From: Candidatus Pseudomonas phytovorans
Lineage (GTDB): Bacteria; Pseudomonadota; Gammaproteobacteria; Pseudomonadales; Pseudomonadaceae
Length of the DNA: 64,000 nt
Reading direction: 5' to 3'
Assembly: GCA_029202525.1 (NCBI GenBank)
Contig: CP119325.1
Span: 1,005,001 to 1,069,000 of the forward strand
This document shows, piece after piece, positions 15,541 through 24,158 of the stretch. Below the pieces are notes generated by a model. That model did no database searches and was not told where the DNA came from. It saw nothing but the letters and a program-made list of their open reading frames with translations. Both the position numbers and the translations under genes were made by a program. Within the stretch, counting starts at the first letter, position 1; every line of letters starts with the position of its first letter.

Positions 15541-17538
15541 ATGCCCAGCCGTCGTGAACGTGCCAACGCCATTCGTGCCCTCAGCATGGATGCCGTGCAA
15601 AAGGCCAACAGCGGCCATCCAGGTGCCCCCATGGGCATGGCGGATATCGCCGAAGTGCTTTGGCGCGACTATCTGAAGCACAACCCGAGCAACCCGAGTT
15701 TCGCCGACCGTGACCGCTTCGTGCTGTCCAACGGCCACGGCTCGATGCTGATCTACTCGCTGCTGCACCTGACCGGCTACGACGTCACCATCGATGACCT
15801 CAAATCGTTCCGCCAGCTGCACAGCCGCACCCCGGGCCACCCGGAGTTCGGCTACACCCCGGGTGTCGAAACCACCACCGGCCCGTTGGGCCAAGGCCTG
15901 GCCAACGCTGTGGGCTTTGCCCTGGCCGAAAAAGTGCTGGGCGCCCAGTTCAACCGTGAAGGCCACAACGTCGTCGACCACAACACTTACGTGTTCCTGG
16001 GCGACGGCTGCATGATGGAAGGCATTTCCCACGAAGTCGCCTCGCTGGCCGGCACCTTGGGCCTGAACAAGCTGGTTGCCTTCTATGACGACAACGGCAT
16101 TTCCATCGACGGTGAAGTGGAAGGCTGGTTCACCGACGACACGCCGAAGCGTTTCGAGTCCTACAACTGGCTGGTGATCCGCAACGTCAATGGCCACGAC
16201 GCCGACGAAATCCGTACCGCCATCGAGACTGCCCGCAAGAGCGACCGCCCGACCCTGATCTGCTGCAAGACCATCATCGGTTTCGGCTCGCCAAACAAGC
16301 AGGGCAAGGAAGACTGCCACGGCGCTCCGCTGGGCAACGACGAAATCGCCCTGGCCCGCAAGGAACTGAACTGGAACCACGGTCCGTTCGAAGTCCCGGC
16401 CGACATCTACGCCGAGTGGGATGCCAAGCAAGCCGGTGCCAAGGCCGAAGCCGAGTGGAACAAGCGTTTCGACGCCTACGCCGCTGCCTTCCCGGAACTG
16501 GCCAGCGAGCTCAAGCGCCGCCTGAACGGTGAGCTGCCAGCCGACTTCGCGGAAAAAGCCGCTGCCTACATTGCCGAAGTCGCGGCCAAAGGCGAGACCA
16601 TTGCCAGCCGCAAGGCCAGCCAGAACACCCTGAACGCCTTCGGCCCGCTGCTGCCGGAACTGCTGGGCGGCTCGGCCGACCTGGCCGGCTCCAACCTGAC
16701 CCTGTGGAAAGGTTGCAAGGGCGTCAGCCATGAAGATGCCAATGGCAACTACATGTACTACGGCGTGCGCGAGTTCGGCATGACCGCGATCATGAACGGC
16801 GTTGCCCTGCACGGTGGCCTGGTGCCGTACGGCGCGACCTTCCTGATGTTCATGGAATACGCCCGCAACGCCGTGCGCATGTCTGCACTGATGAAGCAGC
16901 GCGTGATCCACGTCTACACCCACGACTCCATCGGCCTGGGCGAAGACGGCCCGACCCACCAGCCGATCGAGCAGCTGGCCAGCCTGCGCTGCACGCCGAA
17001 CCTGGACACCTGGCGCCCGGCCGACGCCGTGGAATCCGCCGTGTCCTGGAAGCACGCCCTGGAGCGCAAGGACGGCCCATCGGCGCTGATCTTCTCGCGT
17101 CAGAACCTGCAGCATCAGGTGCGCAGCGATGCGCAGATCGCCGACATCGCCCGTGGCGGGTACGTGCTGAAGGACTGTGCTGGCGAGCCTGAGCTGATCC
17201 TGATCGCCACCGGTTCCGAAGTGGGCCTGGCCGTTCAGGCCTTCGACAAACTGACCGAGCAAGGCCGCAAGGTGCGTGTCGTGTCGATGCCGAGCACCAG
17301 CGTGTTCGACGCTCAGGACGCTGCCTACAAGCAGTCCGTACTGCCACTGGAAGTGGGCGCGCGCATCGCCATCGAAGCTGCCCACGCCGACTTCTGGTAC
17401 AAGTACGTCGGCCTGGAAGGTCGTATCATCGGCATGACCACCTACGGTGAGTCGGCGCCAGCTCCGGCACTGTTCGAAGAGTTTGGTTTCACCCTGGAGA
17501 ACATCCTGGGTACTGCCGAAGAGCTGCTGGAAGACTGA
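15541..17538 (+). CDS. tktA: Transketolase
   Basis: 665 residues. It moves two-carbon units between ketose and aldose phosphates with thiamine diphosphate, in the pentose phosphate pathway. SGHPGAPMGMA (24-34), TGPLGQGLANAVG, the ThDP/Mg motif GDGCMMEG (about 154-161), and the pyrimidine-domain block THDSIGLGEDGPTHQPIEQL are all present. The open frame starts at 15379, but MPSRRERANAIRAL at 15541 follows AGGAG and is the family start. It heads the tktA-epd-pgk run of genes; a REP pair separates it from epd. Confidence 0.97.
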   Translation: MPSRRERANAIRALSMDAVQKANSGHPGAPMGMADIAEVLWRDYLKHNPSNPSFADRDRFVLSNGHGSMLIYSLLHLTGYDVTIDDLKSFRQLHSRTPGHPEFGYTPGVETTTGPLGQGLANAVGFALAEKVLGAQFNREGHNVVDHNTYVFLGDGCMMEGISHEVASLAGTLGLNKLVAFYDDNGISIDGEVEGWFTDDTPKRFESYNWLVIRNVNGHDADEIRTAIETARKSDRPTLICCKTIIGFGSPNKQGKEDCHGAPLGNDEIALARKELNWNHGPFEVPADIYAEWDAKQAGAKAEAEWNKRFDAYAAAFPELASELKRRLNGELPADFAEKAAAYIAEVAAKGETIASRKASQNTLNAFGPLLPELLGGSADLAGSNLTLWKGCKGVSHEDANGNYMYYGVREFGMTAIMNGVALHGGLVPYGATFLMFMEYARNAVRMSALMKQRVIHVYTHDSIGLGEDGPTHQPIEQLASLRCTPNLDTWRPADAVESAVSWKHALERKDGPSALIFSRQNLQHQVRSDAQIADIARGGYVLKDCAGEPELILIATGSEVGLAVQAFDKLTEQGRKVRVVSMPSTSVFDAQDAAYKQSVLPLEVGARIAIEAAHADFWYKYVGLEGRIIGMTTYGESAPAPALFEEFGFTLENILGTAEELLED

Positions 17539-17596
17539 TGTAAAAATGGAGGGCAGTGACGCCCTCCAGGTCGTGCAAGGGGAGGGCTTTGCCCTC

Positions 17597-17699
17597 CATC
17601 GCGATGCAAGGCCGCTCCCACAGGTACCGCGCAACCTCGATGTTGTCGCGGCACCTGTGGGAGCGGCCTTGTGTCGCGATGGGCCGCAACGCGGCCCCA
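17597..17699. repeat. REP pair
   Basis: Inverted REP units with GGCCGCTCCCACAGG and CACCTGTGGGAGCGGCC cores plus TCGCGATG/GGCCGCAACGCGGCC flanks, between the tandem tktA and epd genes. Confidence 0.85.
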
Positions 17700-17727
17700 A
17701 TAGCCATCATGCGTTAGCGAGCCCCTG

Positions 17728-18789
17728 ATGCCCCAAGATCGTCCCTACAAAGTTGCACTCAACGGTTATGGCCGTATCGGCCGCTGTGTCCTGCGCGCGC
17801 TGTTCGAGCGGGGGGCGAAGGCCGGTTTCGAGATCGTCGCGCTGAACGACCTGGCCGATCAGGCCAGCCTTGAGTACCTGACACGCTTCGACTCCACCCA
17901 CGGGCGTTTCCCCGGTGAGGTGAAGGTCGACGGCGACTGTCTGCATATCAATGGCGACTGCGTGAAGGTAATGCGCAGTGCCACCCCCGAAGGCATCGAC
18001 TGGGCGGCGCTGGACATCGACCTGGTGCTGGAATGCACCGGCGCCTACAACACCCGTGCCGACGGCCAGCGCTTCCTCGATGCTGGCGCACCACGTGTGC
18101 TGTTCTCGCAACCCATGGCCAGCGAGGCTGACGTCGATGCCACGGTAGTCTACGGGATCAACCAGGCCTGCCTGACCGGCAGCGAGCGCCTGGTGTCCAA
18201 CGCATCGTGTACCACCAACTGCGGTGTGCCGCTGCTGCGTGTGCTGGATCAGGCATTCGGCATCGAATACGTGCAGATCACCACCATCCACTCGGCGATG
18301 AACGACCAGCCGGTGATCGACGCCTATCACCACGAAGACCTGCGCCGCACACGTTCGGCCTTCCAGTCGGTGATCCCGGTGTCCACGGGCCTGGCACGTG
18401 GTATCGAGCGCTTGCTGCCGGAACTTGCCGGGCGAATCCAGGCCAAAGCGGTACGTGTACCGACCGTCAACGTCTCGTGCCTGGACATCACCCTGCAAAC
18501 CGCCCGCGACACCAGTGCGGCCGAGGTCAACCGGGTGTTGCGCGAGGCCGCGCTGGAAGGCCCGCTGAAAGGCTTGCTGGCCTACACCGAGCTGCCCCAC
18601 GCCAGCTGTGATTTCAACCATGACCCGCATTCGGCGATCGTCGATGCCAGCCAGACCCGCGTTTCCGGCCCCCGCCTGGTGAACCTGCTGGCCTGGTTCG
18701 ACAACGAATGGGGTTTTGCCAACCGTATGCTCGACGTTGCCGAACACTTTCTGCACGTCGTTCACCCAACCCGCAACAAACAGCCCTGA
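17728..18789 (+). CDS. epd: D-erythrose-4-phosphate dehydrogenase
   Basis: 353 residues of the GAPDH superfamily. ALNGYGRIGRCVLRALFE (10-27) is the NAD-binding start; SNASCTTNCGVPLLRVL carries the catalytic cysteine (about residue 161). FDSTHGRFPGEV and NEWGFANRMLD are also conserved. I call Epd and not GapA from the position between tktA and pgk and from the RIGR/ERG N-terminal pattern. The enzyme oxidises erythrose-4-phosphate, made by the neighbouring transketolase, to 4-phosphoerythronate for pyridoxal phosphate synthesis. pgk begins 12 bases after the stop. Confidence 0.93.
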   Translation: MPQDRPYKVALNGYGRIGRCVLRALFERGAKAGFEIVALNDLADQASLEYLTRFDSTHGRFPGEVKVDGDCLHINGDCVKVMRSATPEGIDWAALDIDLVLECTGAYNTRADGQRFLDAGAPRVLFSQPMASEADVDATVVYGINQACLTGSERLVSNASCTTNCGVPLLRVLDQAFGIEYVQITTIHSAMNDQPVIDAYHHEDLRRTRSAFQSVIPVSTGLARGIERLLPELAGRIQAKAVRVPTVNVSCLDITLQTARDTSAAEVNRVLREAALEGPLKGLLAYTELPHASCDFNHDPHSAIVDASQTRVSGPRLVNLLAWFDNEWGFANRMLDVAEHFLHVVHPTRNKQP

Positions 18790-18801
18790 AGGACTGCATT
18801 C

Positions 18802-19965
18802 ATGACCGTGTTGAAGATGACCGACCTCGACCTGCAAGGTAAGCGCGTACTGATCCGCGAAGACCTCAACGTGCCTGTGAAGGACGGTGTGGTAGCCAGC
18901 GACGCGCGTATCCTGGCAGCGCTGCCGACCATCAAGCTGGCCCTGGAGAAGGGCGCGGCGGTAATGGTCTGCTCGCACCTGGGCCGCCCGACCGAAGGCG
19001 AGTTCTCGGCCGAGAACAGCCTCAAGCCGGTTGCCGAGTACCTGAGCAAGGCCCTGGGCCGCGATGTGCCGCTGGTTGCCGACTACCTTGACGGTGTCGA
19101 AGTACAGGCCGGTGAACTGGTGCTGTTCGAGAACGTGCGCTTCAACAAGGGCGAGAAAAAGAACGCCGACGAGCTGGCGCAGAAGTACGCTGCCCTGTGC
19201 GACGTGTTCGTCATGGACGCTTTCGGTACTGCACACCGCGCCGAAGGTTCGACCCATGGCGTGGCCAAGTTCGCCAAGGTCGCTGCTGCCGGCCCGCTGC
19301 TGGCAGCCGAGCTGGACGCTCTGGGCAAGGCCCTGAAGGCCCCGGCCAAACCGATGGCGGCCATCGTTGCCGGCTCCAAGGTGTCCACCAAGCTGGACGT
19401 GCTGAACAGCCTGAGCACCGTGTGTGACCTGCTGATCGTCGGCGGTGGCATCGCCAACACCTTCCTGGCCGCTGCTGGCCACCCGGTGGGCAAGTCGCTG
19501 TACGAGCCTGACCTGGTCGAGACCGCCAAGGCCATCGCCGCCAAGGTCAACGTCCCGCTGCCAGTCGACGTGGTGGTTGCCAAGGAGTTCGCCGAAACTG
19601 CCGAAGCCACGGTCAAGGCCATCGCCGACGTTGCCGCTGACGACATGATTCTGGACATCGGCCCGCAAACCGCGGCCAACTTCGCCGAGTTGCTGAAGAC
19701 GTCCAAGACCATCCTGTGGAATGGCCCGGTAGGCGTGTTCGAGTTCGACCAGTTCGGCAACGGCACCAAGGTACTGGCCAAGGCCATCGCCGACAGCGCA
19801 GCATTCTCCATCGCCGGTGGCGGTGACACCCTGGCTGCCATCGACAAATATGGCGTCAGCAAGGAAATCTCCTACATTTCTACCGGTGGCGGTGCTTTCC
19901 TCGAGTTCGTCGAGGGCAAGGTCCTGCCAGCGGTGGCAATCCTGGAAGAGCGGGCCAAGGCCTGA
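18802..19965 (+). CDS. pgk: Phosphoglycerate kinase
   Basis: 387 residues, the usual bacterial length. It transfers phosphate between 1,3-bisphosphoglycerate and ADP in glycolysis and gluconeogenesis. KRVLIREDLNVPVKDGVV is the PGK signature near the N-terminus; CSHLGRPTEGEFS, VVDAFGTAHRAEGST-like MDAFGTAHRAEGST, VAGSKVSTKLDVL, GGGIANTFL and GGDTLAAIDKYGV follow in order. Twelve bases separate it from epd, so they are cotranscribed. The small lipoprotein gene follows within 32 bases. Confidence 0.98.
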   Translation: MTVLKMTDLDLQGKRVLIREDLNVPVKDGVVASDARILAALPTIKLALEKGAAVMVCSHLGRPTEGEFSAENSLKPVAEYLSKALGRDVPLVADYLDGVEVQAGELVLFENVRFNKGEKKNADELAQKYAALCDVFVMDAFGTAHRAEGSTHGVAKFAKVAAAGPLLAAELDALGKALKAPAKPMAAIVAGSKVSTKLDVLNSLSTVCDLLIVGGGIANTFLAAAGHPVGKSLYEPDLVETAKAIAAKVNVPLPVDVVVAKEFAETAEATVKAIADVAADDMILDIGPQTAANFAELLKTSKTILWNGPVGVFEFDQFGNGTKVLAKAIADSAAFSIAGGGDTLAAIDKYGVSKEISYISTGGGAFLEFVEGKVLPAVAILEERAKA

Positions 19966-19997
19966 TGACGTCGGCGCTTGGCAAAGGGAGTGGCCTG

Positions 19998-20216
19998 ATG
20001 GTCAAGCAATTGCCTGTGATGATGCTGGCCGGCCTGCTGAGCGCCTGCTCCGGCAGCCCGTCCTCGGATGGCGACCCGGCGCAGCCGCCCAAGGGTGGTT
20101 GCTACCAGTCCGAGTGGCAGGCCGAAACCGTGCCGGTCATCAGCAAGCGCGTGGGCCCGGAAGGCCTGGAAAAGTACGACGAAGACCACCAGCGCAAGGC
20201 GCCGGGTTGCCCGTGA
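19998..20216 (+). CDS. Small lipoprotein of unknown function
   Basis: 72 residues from the ATG at 19998, which has AAGGGAG at 7 bases; an earlier in-frame ATG at 19965 overlaps the pgk stop but gives a less plausible signal. VKQLPVMMLAGLLSAC has a lipobox with C17, so the protein should be lipidated. The mature part is short (GCYQSEWQAETVPVISKRVG, ending KAPGCP) with two cysteines. It sits between pgk and fba with a second lipoprotein gene. I do not recognise a family. Confidence 0.65.
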   Translation: MVKQLPVMMLAGLLSACSGSPSSDGDPAQPPKGGCYQSEWQAETVPVISKRVGPEGLEKYDEDHQRKAPGCP

Positions 20217-20279
20217 CGCCGGCGTTTCGTCGGGTCAGGCAACCAAGCGACCGCTGTGTGGTCATCTAGAGGATATGTA

Positions 20280-20609
20280 ATGAAAGCGCTTTTGGCCGTA
20301 ACGGCCCTGGCGACACTGGCAGGATGCTCACTGCTGCAGCCGGCGCAACCCGCCCCGGCAGACAACTGGACCCGCTGGGTCTGCGACACCCAGGCCGAAG
20401 TGCTGTGGCGCTTCGCCGATGCACAACGCGACCAGGTCGACGTGCGCCTTGGCGGCGGTGACCAGGTCTACCGACTCAAGTCCGAGCCGGGTGCTTCGGG
20501 TGCGCTGTACAGCGATGGCATGCTGGCCTTCCACACCAAGGGCGAAGAAGGCCTGGTGTACTGGGTGGCAACCAACGATCTGATTGGGCGGGGCTGCAAG
20601 GCACCGTGA
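20280..20609 (+). CDS. MliC-like lipoprotein (possible lysozyme inhibitor)
   Basis: 109 residues from the ATG at 20280 with GAGG about 8 bases ahead. MKALLAVTALATLAG-C16 is a lipoprotein signal. The mature domain (WVCDTQAEVLWRFADAQRDQ, VDVRLGGGDQVYRL, LYSDGMLAFHTKGEEGLVYW) has the short-strand pattern and the conserved cysteine of the MliC/PliC C-type lysozyme inhibitor fold; the closing cysteine is at GRGCKAP. Assignment to that fold is from pattern only. It lies between the small lipoprotein gene and fba. Confidence 0.65.
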   Translation: MKALLAVTALATLAGCSLLQPAQPAPADNWTRWVCDTQAEVLWRFADAQRDQVDVRLGGGDQVYRLKSEPGASGALYSDGMLAFHTKGEEGLVYWVATNDLIGRGCKAP

Positions 20610-20709
20610 CTGGCCGGGCCGCGTGAATGGCCCACACTACTTGAACAGCAACCGCCCCTGCGGCAGGCTTGCACGAAACAAACGACGCTTGTCGGGAGAG
20701 AGATACACA

Positions 20710-21774
20710 ATGGCACTCATTAGCATGCGCCAGATGCTGGACCACGCCGCCGAGTTCGGTTACGGCGTACCAGCTTTCAACGTCAACAACCTTGAGCAGA
20801 TGCGCGCCATCATGGAAGCGGCTGACAAGACCGACTCCCCGGTGATCGTGCAGGCCTCGGCCGGTGCCCGCAAATACGCGGGTGCCCCGTTCCTGCGTCA
20901 CCTGATCCTGGCTGCCATCGAAGAGTTCCCGCACATCCCGGTGTGCATGCACCAGGACCACGGCACCAGCCCTGACGTCTGCCAGCGCTCGATCCAGCTG
21001 GGCTTCAGCTCGGTGATGATGGACGGCTCGCTGGGTGAAGACGGCAAGACCCCGACCGATTACGAGTACAACGTCCGCGTTACCCAGCAGACCGTTGCCC
21101 TGGCCCACGCCTGCGGCGTTTCGGTGGAAGGCGAACTGGGCTGCCTGGGTTCGCTGGAAACCGGCATGGCCGGTGAAGAAGACGGCATCGGCGCCGAAGG
21201 CGTGCTGGACCACAGCCAGATGCTGACCGACCCGGAAGAAGCTGCGGACTTCGTCAAGAAGACCCAGGTTGACGCCCTGGCGATCGCCATCGGTACCAGC
21301 CACGGTGCCTACAAGTTCACCAAGCCACCTACCGGTGACGTGCTGGCCATCGACCGCATCAAGGAAATCCACAAGCGCATCCCCAACACCCACCTGGTGA
21401 TGCACGGTTCTTCCTCGGTACCGCAAGAGTGGCTGGCGATCATCAACCAGTACGGCGGCGACATCAAAGAGACCTACGGTGTACCGGTCGAAGAGATCGT
21501 CGAAGGTATCAAGCACGGCGTGCGCAAGGTCAACATCGACACCGACCTGCGCCTGGCCTCCACCGGTGCCATGCGCCGCCTGATGGCGCAAAACCCGAGC
21601 GAGTTCGACCCGCGCAAGTTCTTCGGTGAAACCGTCAAGGCCATGCGTGACGTATGTATCGCCCGTTACGAAGCCTTCGGCACCGCCGGCAATGCCTCGA
21701 AGATCAAACCGGTCTCCCTCGAAGGCATGTACCAGCGCTACCTGAAAGGTGAGCTGGCCGCCAAGGTCAACTGA
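20710..21774 (+). CDS. fba: Fructose-bisphosphate aldolase, class II
   Basis: 354 residues, Zn-dependent class II aldolase of the longer CbbA/Fba type. MALISMRQMLDHAAEFGYGVPAFNVNNLEQ is the standard N-terminus (start at 20710 with GGGAGAG ahead; the frame extends upstream without a better start). Metal ligands are in HQDHG (81-85), and IGTSHGAYKF, VMHGSSSVP and GVRKVNIDTDLRLA form the active-site strands. It interconverts fructose-1,6-bisphosphate with the triose phosphates. An intrinsic terminator follows, ending the cluster. Confidence 0.97.
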   Translation: MALISMRQMLDHAAEFGYGVPAFNVNNLEQMRAIMEAADKTDSPVIVQASAGARKYAGAPFLRHLILAAIEEFPHIPVCMHQDHGTSPDVCQRSIQLGFSSVMMDGSLGEDGKTPTDYEYNVRVTQQTVALAHACGVSVEGELGCLGSLETGMAGEEDGIGAEGVLDHSQMLTDPEEAADFVKKTQVDALAIAIGTSHGAYKFTKPPTGDVLAIDRIKEIHKRIPNTHLVMHGSSSVPQEWLAIINQYGGDIKETYGVPVEEIVEGIKHGVRKVNIDTDLRLASTGAMRRLMAQNPSEFDPRKFFGETVKAMRDVCIARYEAFGTAGNASKIKPVSLEGMYQRYLKGELAAKVN

Positions 21775-21796
21775 TCTACTGGCAATAATGAAGAAG

Positions 21797-21818
21797 CCCG
21801 CAGAAATGCGGGTTTTTT
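21797..21818 (+). terminator. Intrinsic terminator of fba
   Basis: CCCGCA (21797-21802), GAAA loop, TGCGGG (21807-21812), then six Ts, 22 bases after the fba stop codon. Confidence 0.9.
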
Positions 21819-21943
21819 CATTTATGGGTCATACAAACGTGGGCATTTTTTCGGCAGACCGACCGTTAGTCGGCTACCGTACAGGTGAGTCACTGATAGC
21901 GTTCTGATTGCATTGCGTGTTGCCAGCTCAGGTCTAGAGTATT

Positions 21944-21951
21944 AATGGATC
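21944..21951 (+). promoter_or_regulatory. Possible Rsm (CsrA-type) binding site in the cfcR leader
   Basis: AATGGATC contains the A-N-GGA core. It lies about 48 nt upstream of the stronger copy at the cfcR start codon, a spacing that one RsmA/RsmE dimer could bridge. A TCTAGAGT stretch at about 21933 loosely resembles an RpoS -10 element; if it is the promoter, this site would be near the 5' end of the transcript. Confidence 0.35.
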
Positions 21952-21991
21952 CAGATTTATTTTGAAGTCGGTCACATAAATAGAGAAGCAG

Positions 21992-21999
21992 CATGGATG
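21992..21999 (+). promoter_or_regulatory. Rsm (CsrA-type) binding site overlapping the cfcR start codon
   Basis: CATGGATG matches the CANGGAYG consensus of RsmA/RsmE sites exactly and includes the ATG at 21993. Binding here would block translation directly. P. putida cfcR is reported to be negatively controlled by Rsm proteins, which agrees. Confidence 0.65.
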
Positions 22000-24119
22000 G
22001 CGCTCACCCTCAACCTCAGCCACTGGATGGCAGCTCGGTTCTTCTGGTGGTAGACGATTACCCCGAGAACCTCATCAGCATGCGGGCTTTGCTGGCCCGG
22101 CAGGATTGGCAAGTGTTGACGGCAAGCTCGGGGACGGAAGCCTTGAGTGCGTTGCTCGAACACGATGTCGACCTGGTCTTGCTGGATGTACAAATGCCGG
22201 AGATGGATGGATTCGAAGTCGCCCGGCTGATGCGTGGTAGTCAGCGCACCCGGCTGACACCGATCATATTCCTCACCGCCAACGAACAGTCCGAAGCCGC
22301 CGTGCTCAAAGGCTATGCCAGTGGCGCTGTGGACTACATGTTCAAACCGTTCGACCCGCAAATTCTCAAACCCAAGGTCCAGGCCTTGCTCGACCAGCAG
22401 CGCAACCGGCGCATGCTGCAGCGGCTCACGCGCGAGCTGGAGGCGGCCAGGGCGTTCAATGCGTCGATCCTGGAGAACGCTGCCGAGGGCATCCTGGTGG
22501 TGGATGCCGAGGGCATCATCAGTTTCGCCAACCCGGCCATTTCGCGCTTGCTGTCGGCCCCGGTGCAGCAGTTGCAGGGCGTGCACCTGCTCGACCTGGT
22601 GCAACTGGCCAGTGCCAGCCTCTGGGCTGATTCGGACTTCTACCAGGCTTACCTGGGGCGGCGTATCTTTCGCGTGCATGATGCCCAGTTGCGTACCCTC
22701 GGTGGCGAACTGGTGCCGGTAGCGTTGTCCTGCGCACCGTTGCCGGCTGACCAGCAGGCGATGGTGGTCACCGTGCTGGACATGTCGGTGGTGCGCAACC
22801 TGCACCAGCAGCTGGAGTATCAGGCCGTGACCGACCCGCTCACCGGGTTGCTCAACCGCCGTGGTTTCTACCAGGCTGCTGAAGGTGCGCTGCTGCGCAA
22901 CGAGCGCTCGGACAAGGCCCAGGCATTGATGTACATGGACCTGGATGGCTTCAAGCGCATCAACGACTCGTTGGGCCACGACACCGGCGACCGCGTGCTG
23001 CGCTGGGTGGGCGAGCAACTGAAGGATTGCCTCGGCAGCGAGGCCTTGCTGGCACGAATGGGGGGCGATGAATTCACAGCGCTGTTCGACAGCCTGCCTT
23101 ATCCCGAACAGGCAGGGCGCTATGCCGAAAAGTTGCTTGAGCGTATTTCGATCACTCACCAGATCGAGGGGCTGGATGTGTGCCTTGGGGTCAGCATCGG
23201 CATCGCTACCTACCCGGACTGCGGGGCCAACGTCGAAGGCCTGCTGCGCGCCGCCGATGCGGCGATGTACGCCGCCAAGCAAGCCGGGCGCCAGCAGTAT
23301 CGTTTCTACGATCAGGAGCTCAACGGCCGAGCGCGCTCGCGGCTGATGCTTGAAGACAGCGTGCGCGCGGCCATCGAGCAGCAGGACTTCACCCTTGTGT
23401 ACCAGCCTCAGGTGTCATTCATTGATGGCCGTCTGCGTGGCTTCGAGGCCTTGTTGCGCTGGCAGCATCCCAGCGTCGGCGACGTACCACCGGGGCTGTT
23501 TATTCCGTTGCTGGAAGAAGCGCGGCTGATCAACCGCCTGGCCAGCTGGATCTATCGGCAGGGGGCTGCACAGCGCCAAGCCTGGTACGACCGCTTCCCC
23601 GCCGACCTTGTGCTCGGCATCAGCCTGAGCCGCGCGCAGTTCGTCATGCCCGGCCTGGTCGAAGAGTTGCAGCGGGTGATCCAGCTTTACCAGCTGGACC
23701 CTACGCAGCTGGAGGTGGAAGTCGCGGAAACCTCGCTGATGTACAACATCGATGCGGCCGTCAAACAGATACACCGCTTGCGTGAGTTGGGGGTACGGGT
23801 GGCCCTGGACGATTTTGGCGCAGGCGACTGTTCGTTGCGCATGCTGCGTGACTTGCCGATCGACACGTTGAAGCTCGACCGCCACCTGGTGGCGCGCCTG
23901 CCCGATTCAGCGGTGGATGCCGCCTTGGTGCGCAGTGTCATCAGCCTGTGCGCCGACTACCGCATCACGGTGATCGCCGAGGGTGTCGAAACCCCGGCCC
24001 AGGCGGCGTGGCTCAAGGCCAATGGTTGCGAATATGTGCAGGGCTTCCTGGTGGCGTACCCGATGACCGCGGCGGATGCCAGCGGCTTCCCGGCGATTTT
24101 CTCCTGGCCTGGGCCTTGA
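21993..24119 (+). CDS. cfcR: Response regulator with PAS, GGDEF and EAL domains (CfcR)
   Basis: 708 residues. A receiver domain (about 15-135) has D21/D22, phospho-acceptor D65 in LVLLDVQMPEMDGFE and K in MFKPF. A PAS-like segment (about 150-270) follows, then GGDEF (motif intact at 357-361) and EAL (E485-A486-L487 intact). No RxxD inhibitory site stands before GGDEF (GSEA occupies it). In EAL the metal-binding Asn of the usual VNLS strand is Ser544 (GISLS), whereas the DDFG, KLD and AEGVE motifs persist. The protein fits P. putida CfcR, an RpoS-dependent diguanylate cyclase that raises c-di-GMP in stationary phase. It should act mainly in synthesis, with weak or no hydrolysis. Confidence 0.88.
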   Translation: MDGAHPQPQPLDGSSVLLVVDDYPENLISMRALLARQDWQVLTASSGTEALSALLEHDVDLVLLDVQMPEMDGFEVARLMRGSQRTRLTPIIFLTANEQSEAAVLKGYASGAVDYMFKPFDPQILKPKVQALLDQQRNRRMLQRLTRELEAARAFNASILENAAEGILVVDAEGIISFANPAISRLLSAPVQQLQGVHLLDLVQLASASLWADSDFYQAYLGRRIFRVHDAQLRTLGGELVPVALSCAPLPADQQAMVVTVLDMSVVRNLHQQLEYQAVTDPLTGLLNRRGFYQAAEGALLRNERSDKAQALMYMDLDGFKRINDSLGHDTGDRVLRWVGEQLKDCLGSEALLARMGGDEFTALFDSLPYPEQAGRYAEKLLERISITHQIEGLDVCLGVSIGIATYPDCGANVEGLLRAADAAMYAAKQAGRQQYRFYDQELNGRARSRLMLEDSVRAAIEQQDFTLVYQPQVSFIDGRLRGFEALLRWQHPSVGDVPPGLFIPLLEEARLINRLASWIYRQGAAQRQAWYDRFPADLVLGISLSRAQFVMPGLVEELQRVIQLYQLDPTQLEVEVAETSLMYNIDAAVKQIHRLRELGVRVALDDFGAGDCSLRMLRDLPIDTLKLDRHLVARLPDSAVDAALVRSVISLCADYRITVIAEGVETPAQAAWLKANGCEYVQGFLVAYPMTAADASGFPAIFSWPGP

Positions 24120-24158
24120 TTGGCTAGAATCGGCACTCGTTACGCCGAATGCAGCGTC

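Noticed and set aside
15535..17700. 721-codon minus-strand frame antisense to tktA
   Set aside because: Shadow of tktA; starts inside a REP element.
17707..19668. 653-codon minus-strand frame antisense to epd and pgk
   Set aside because: Shadow of two conserved genes.
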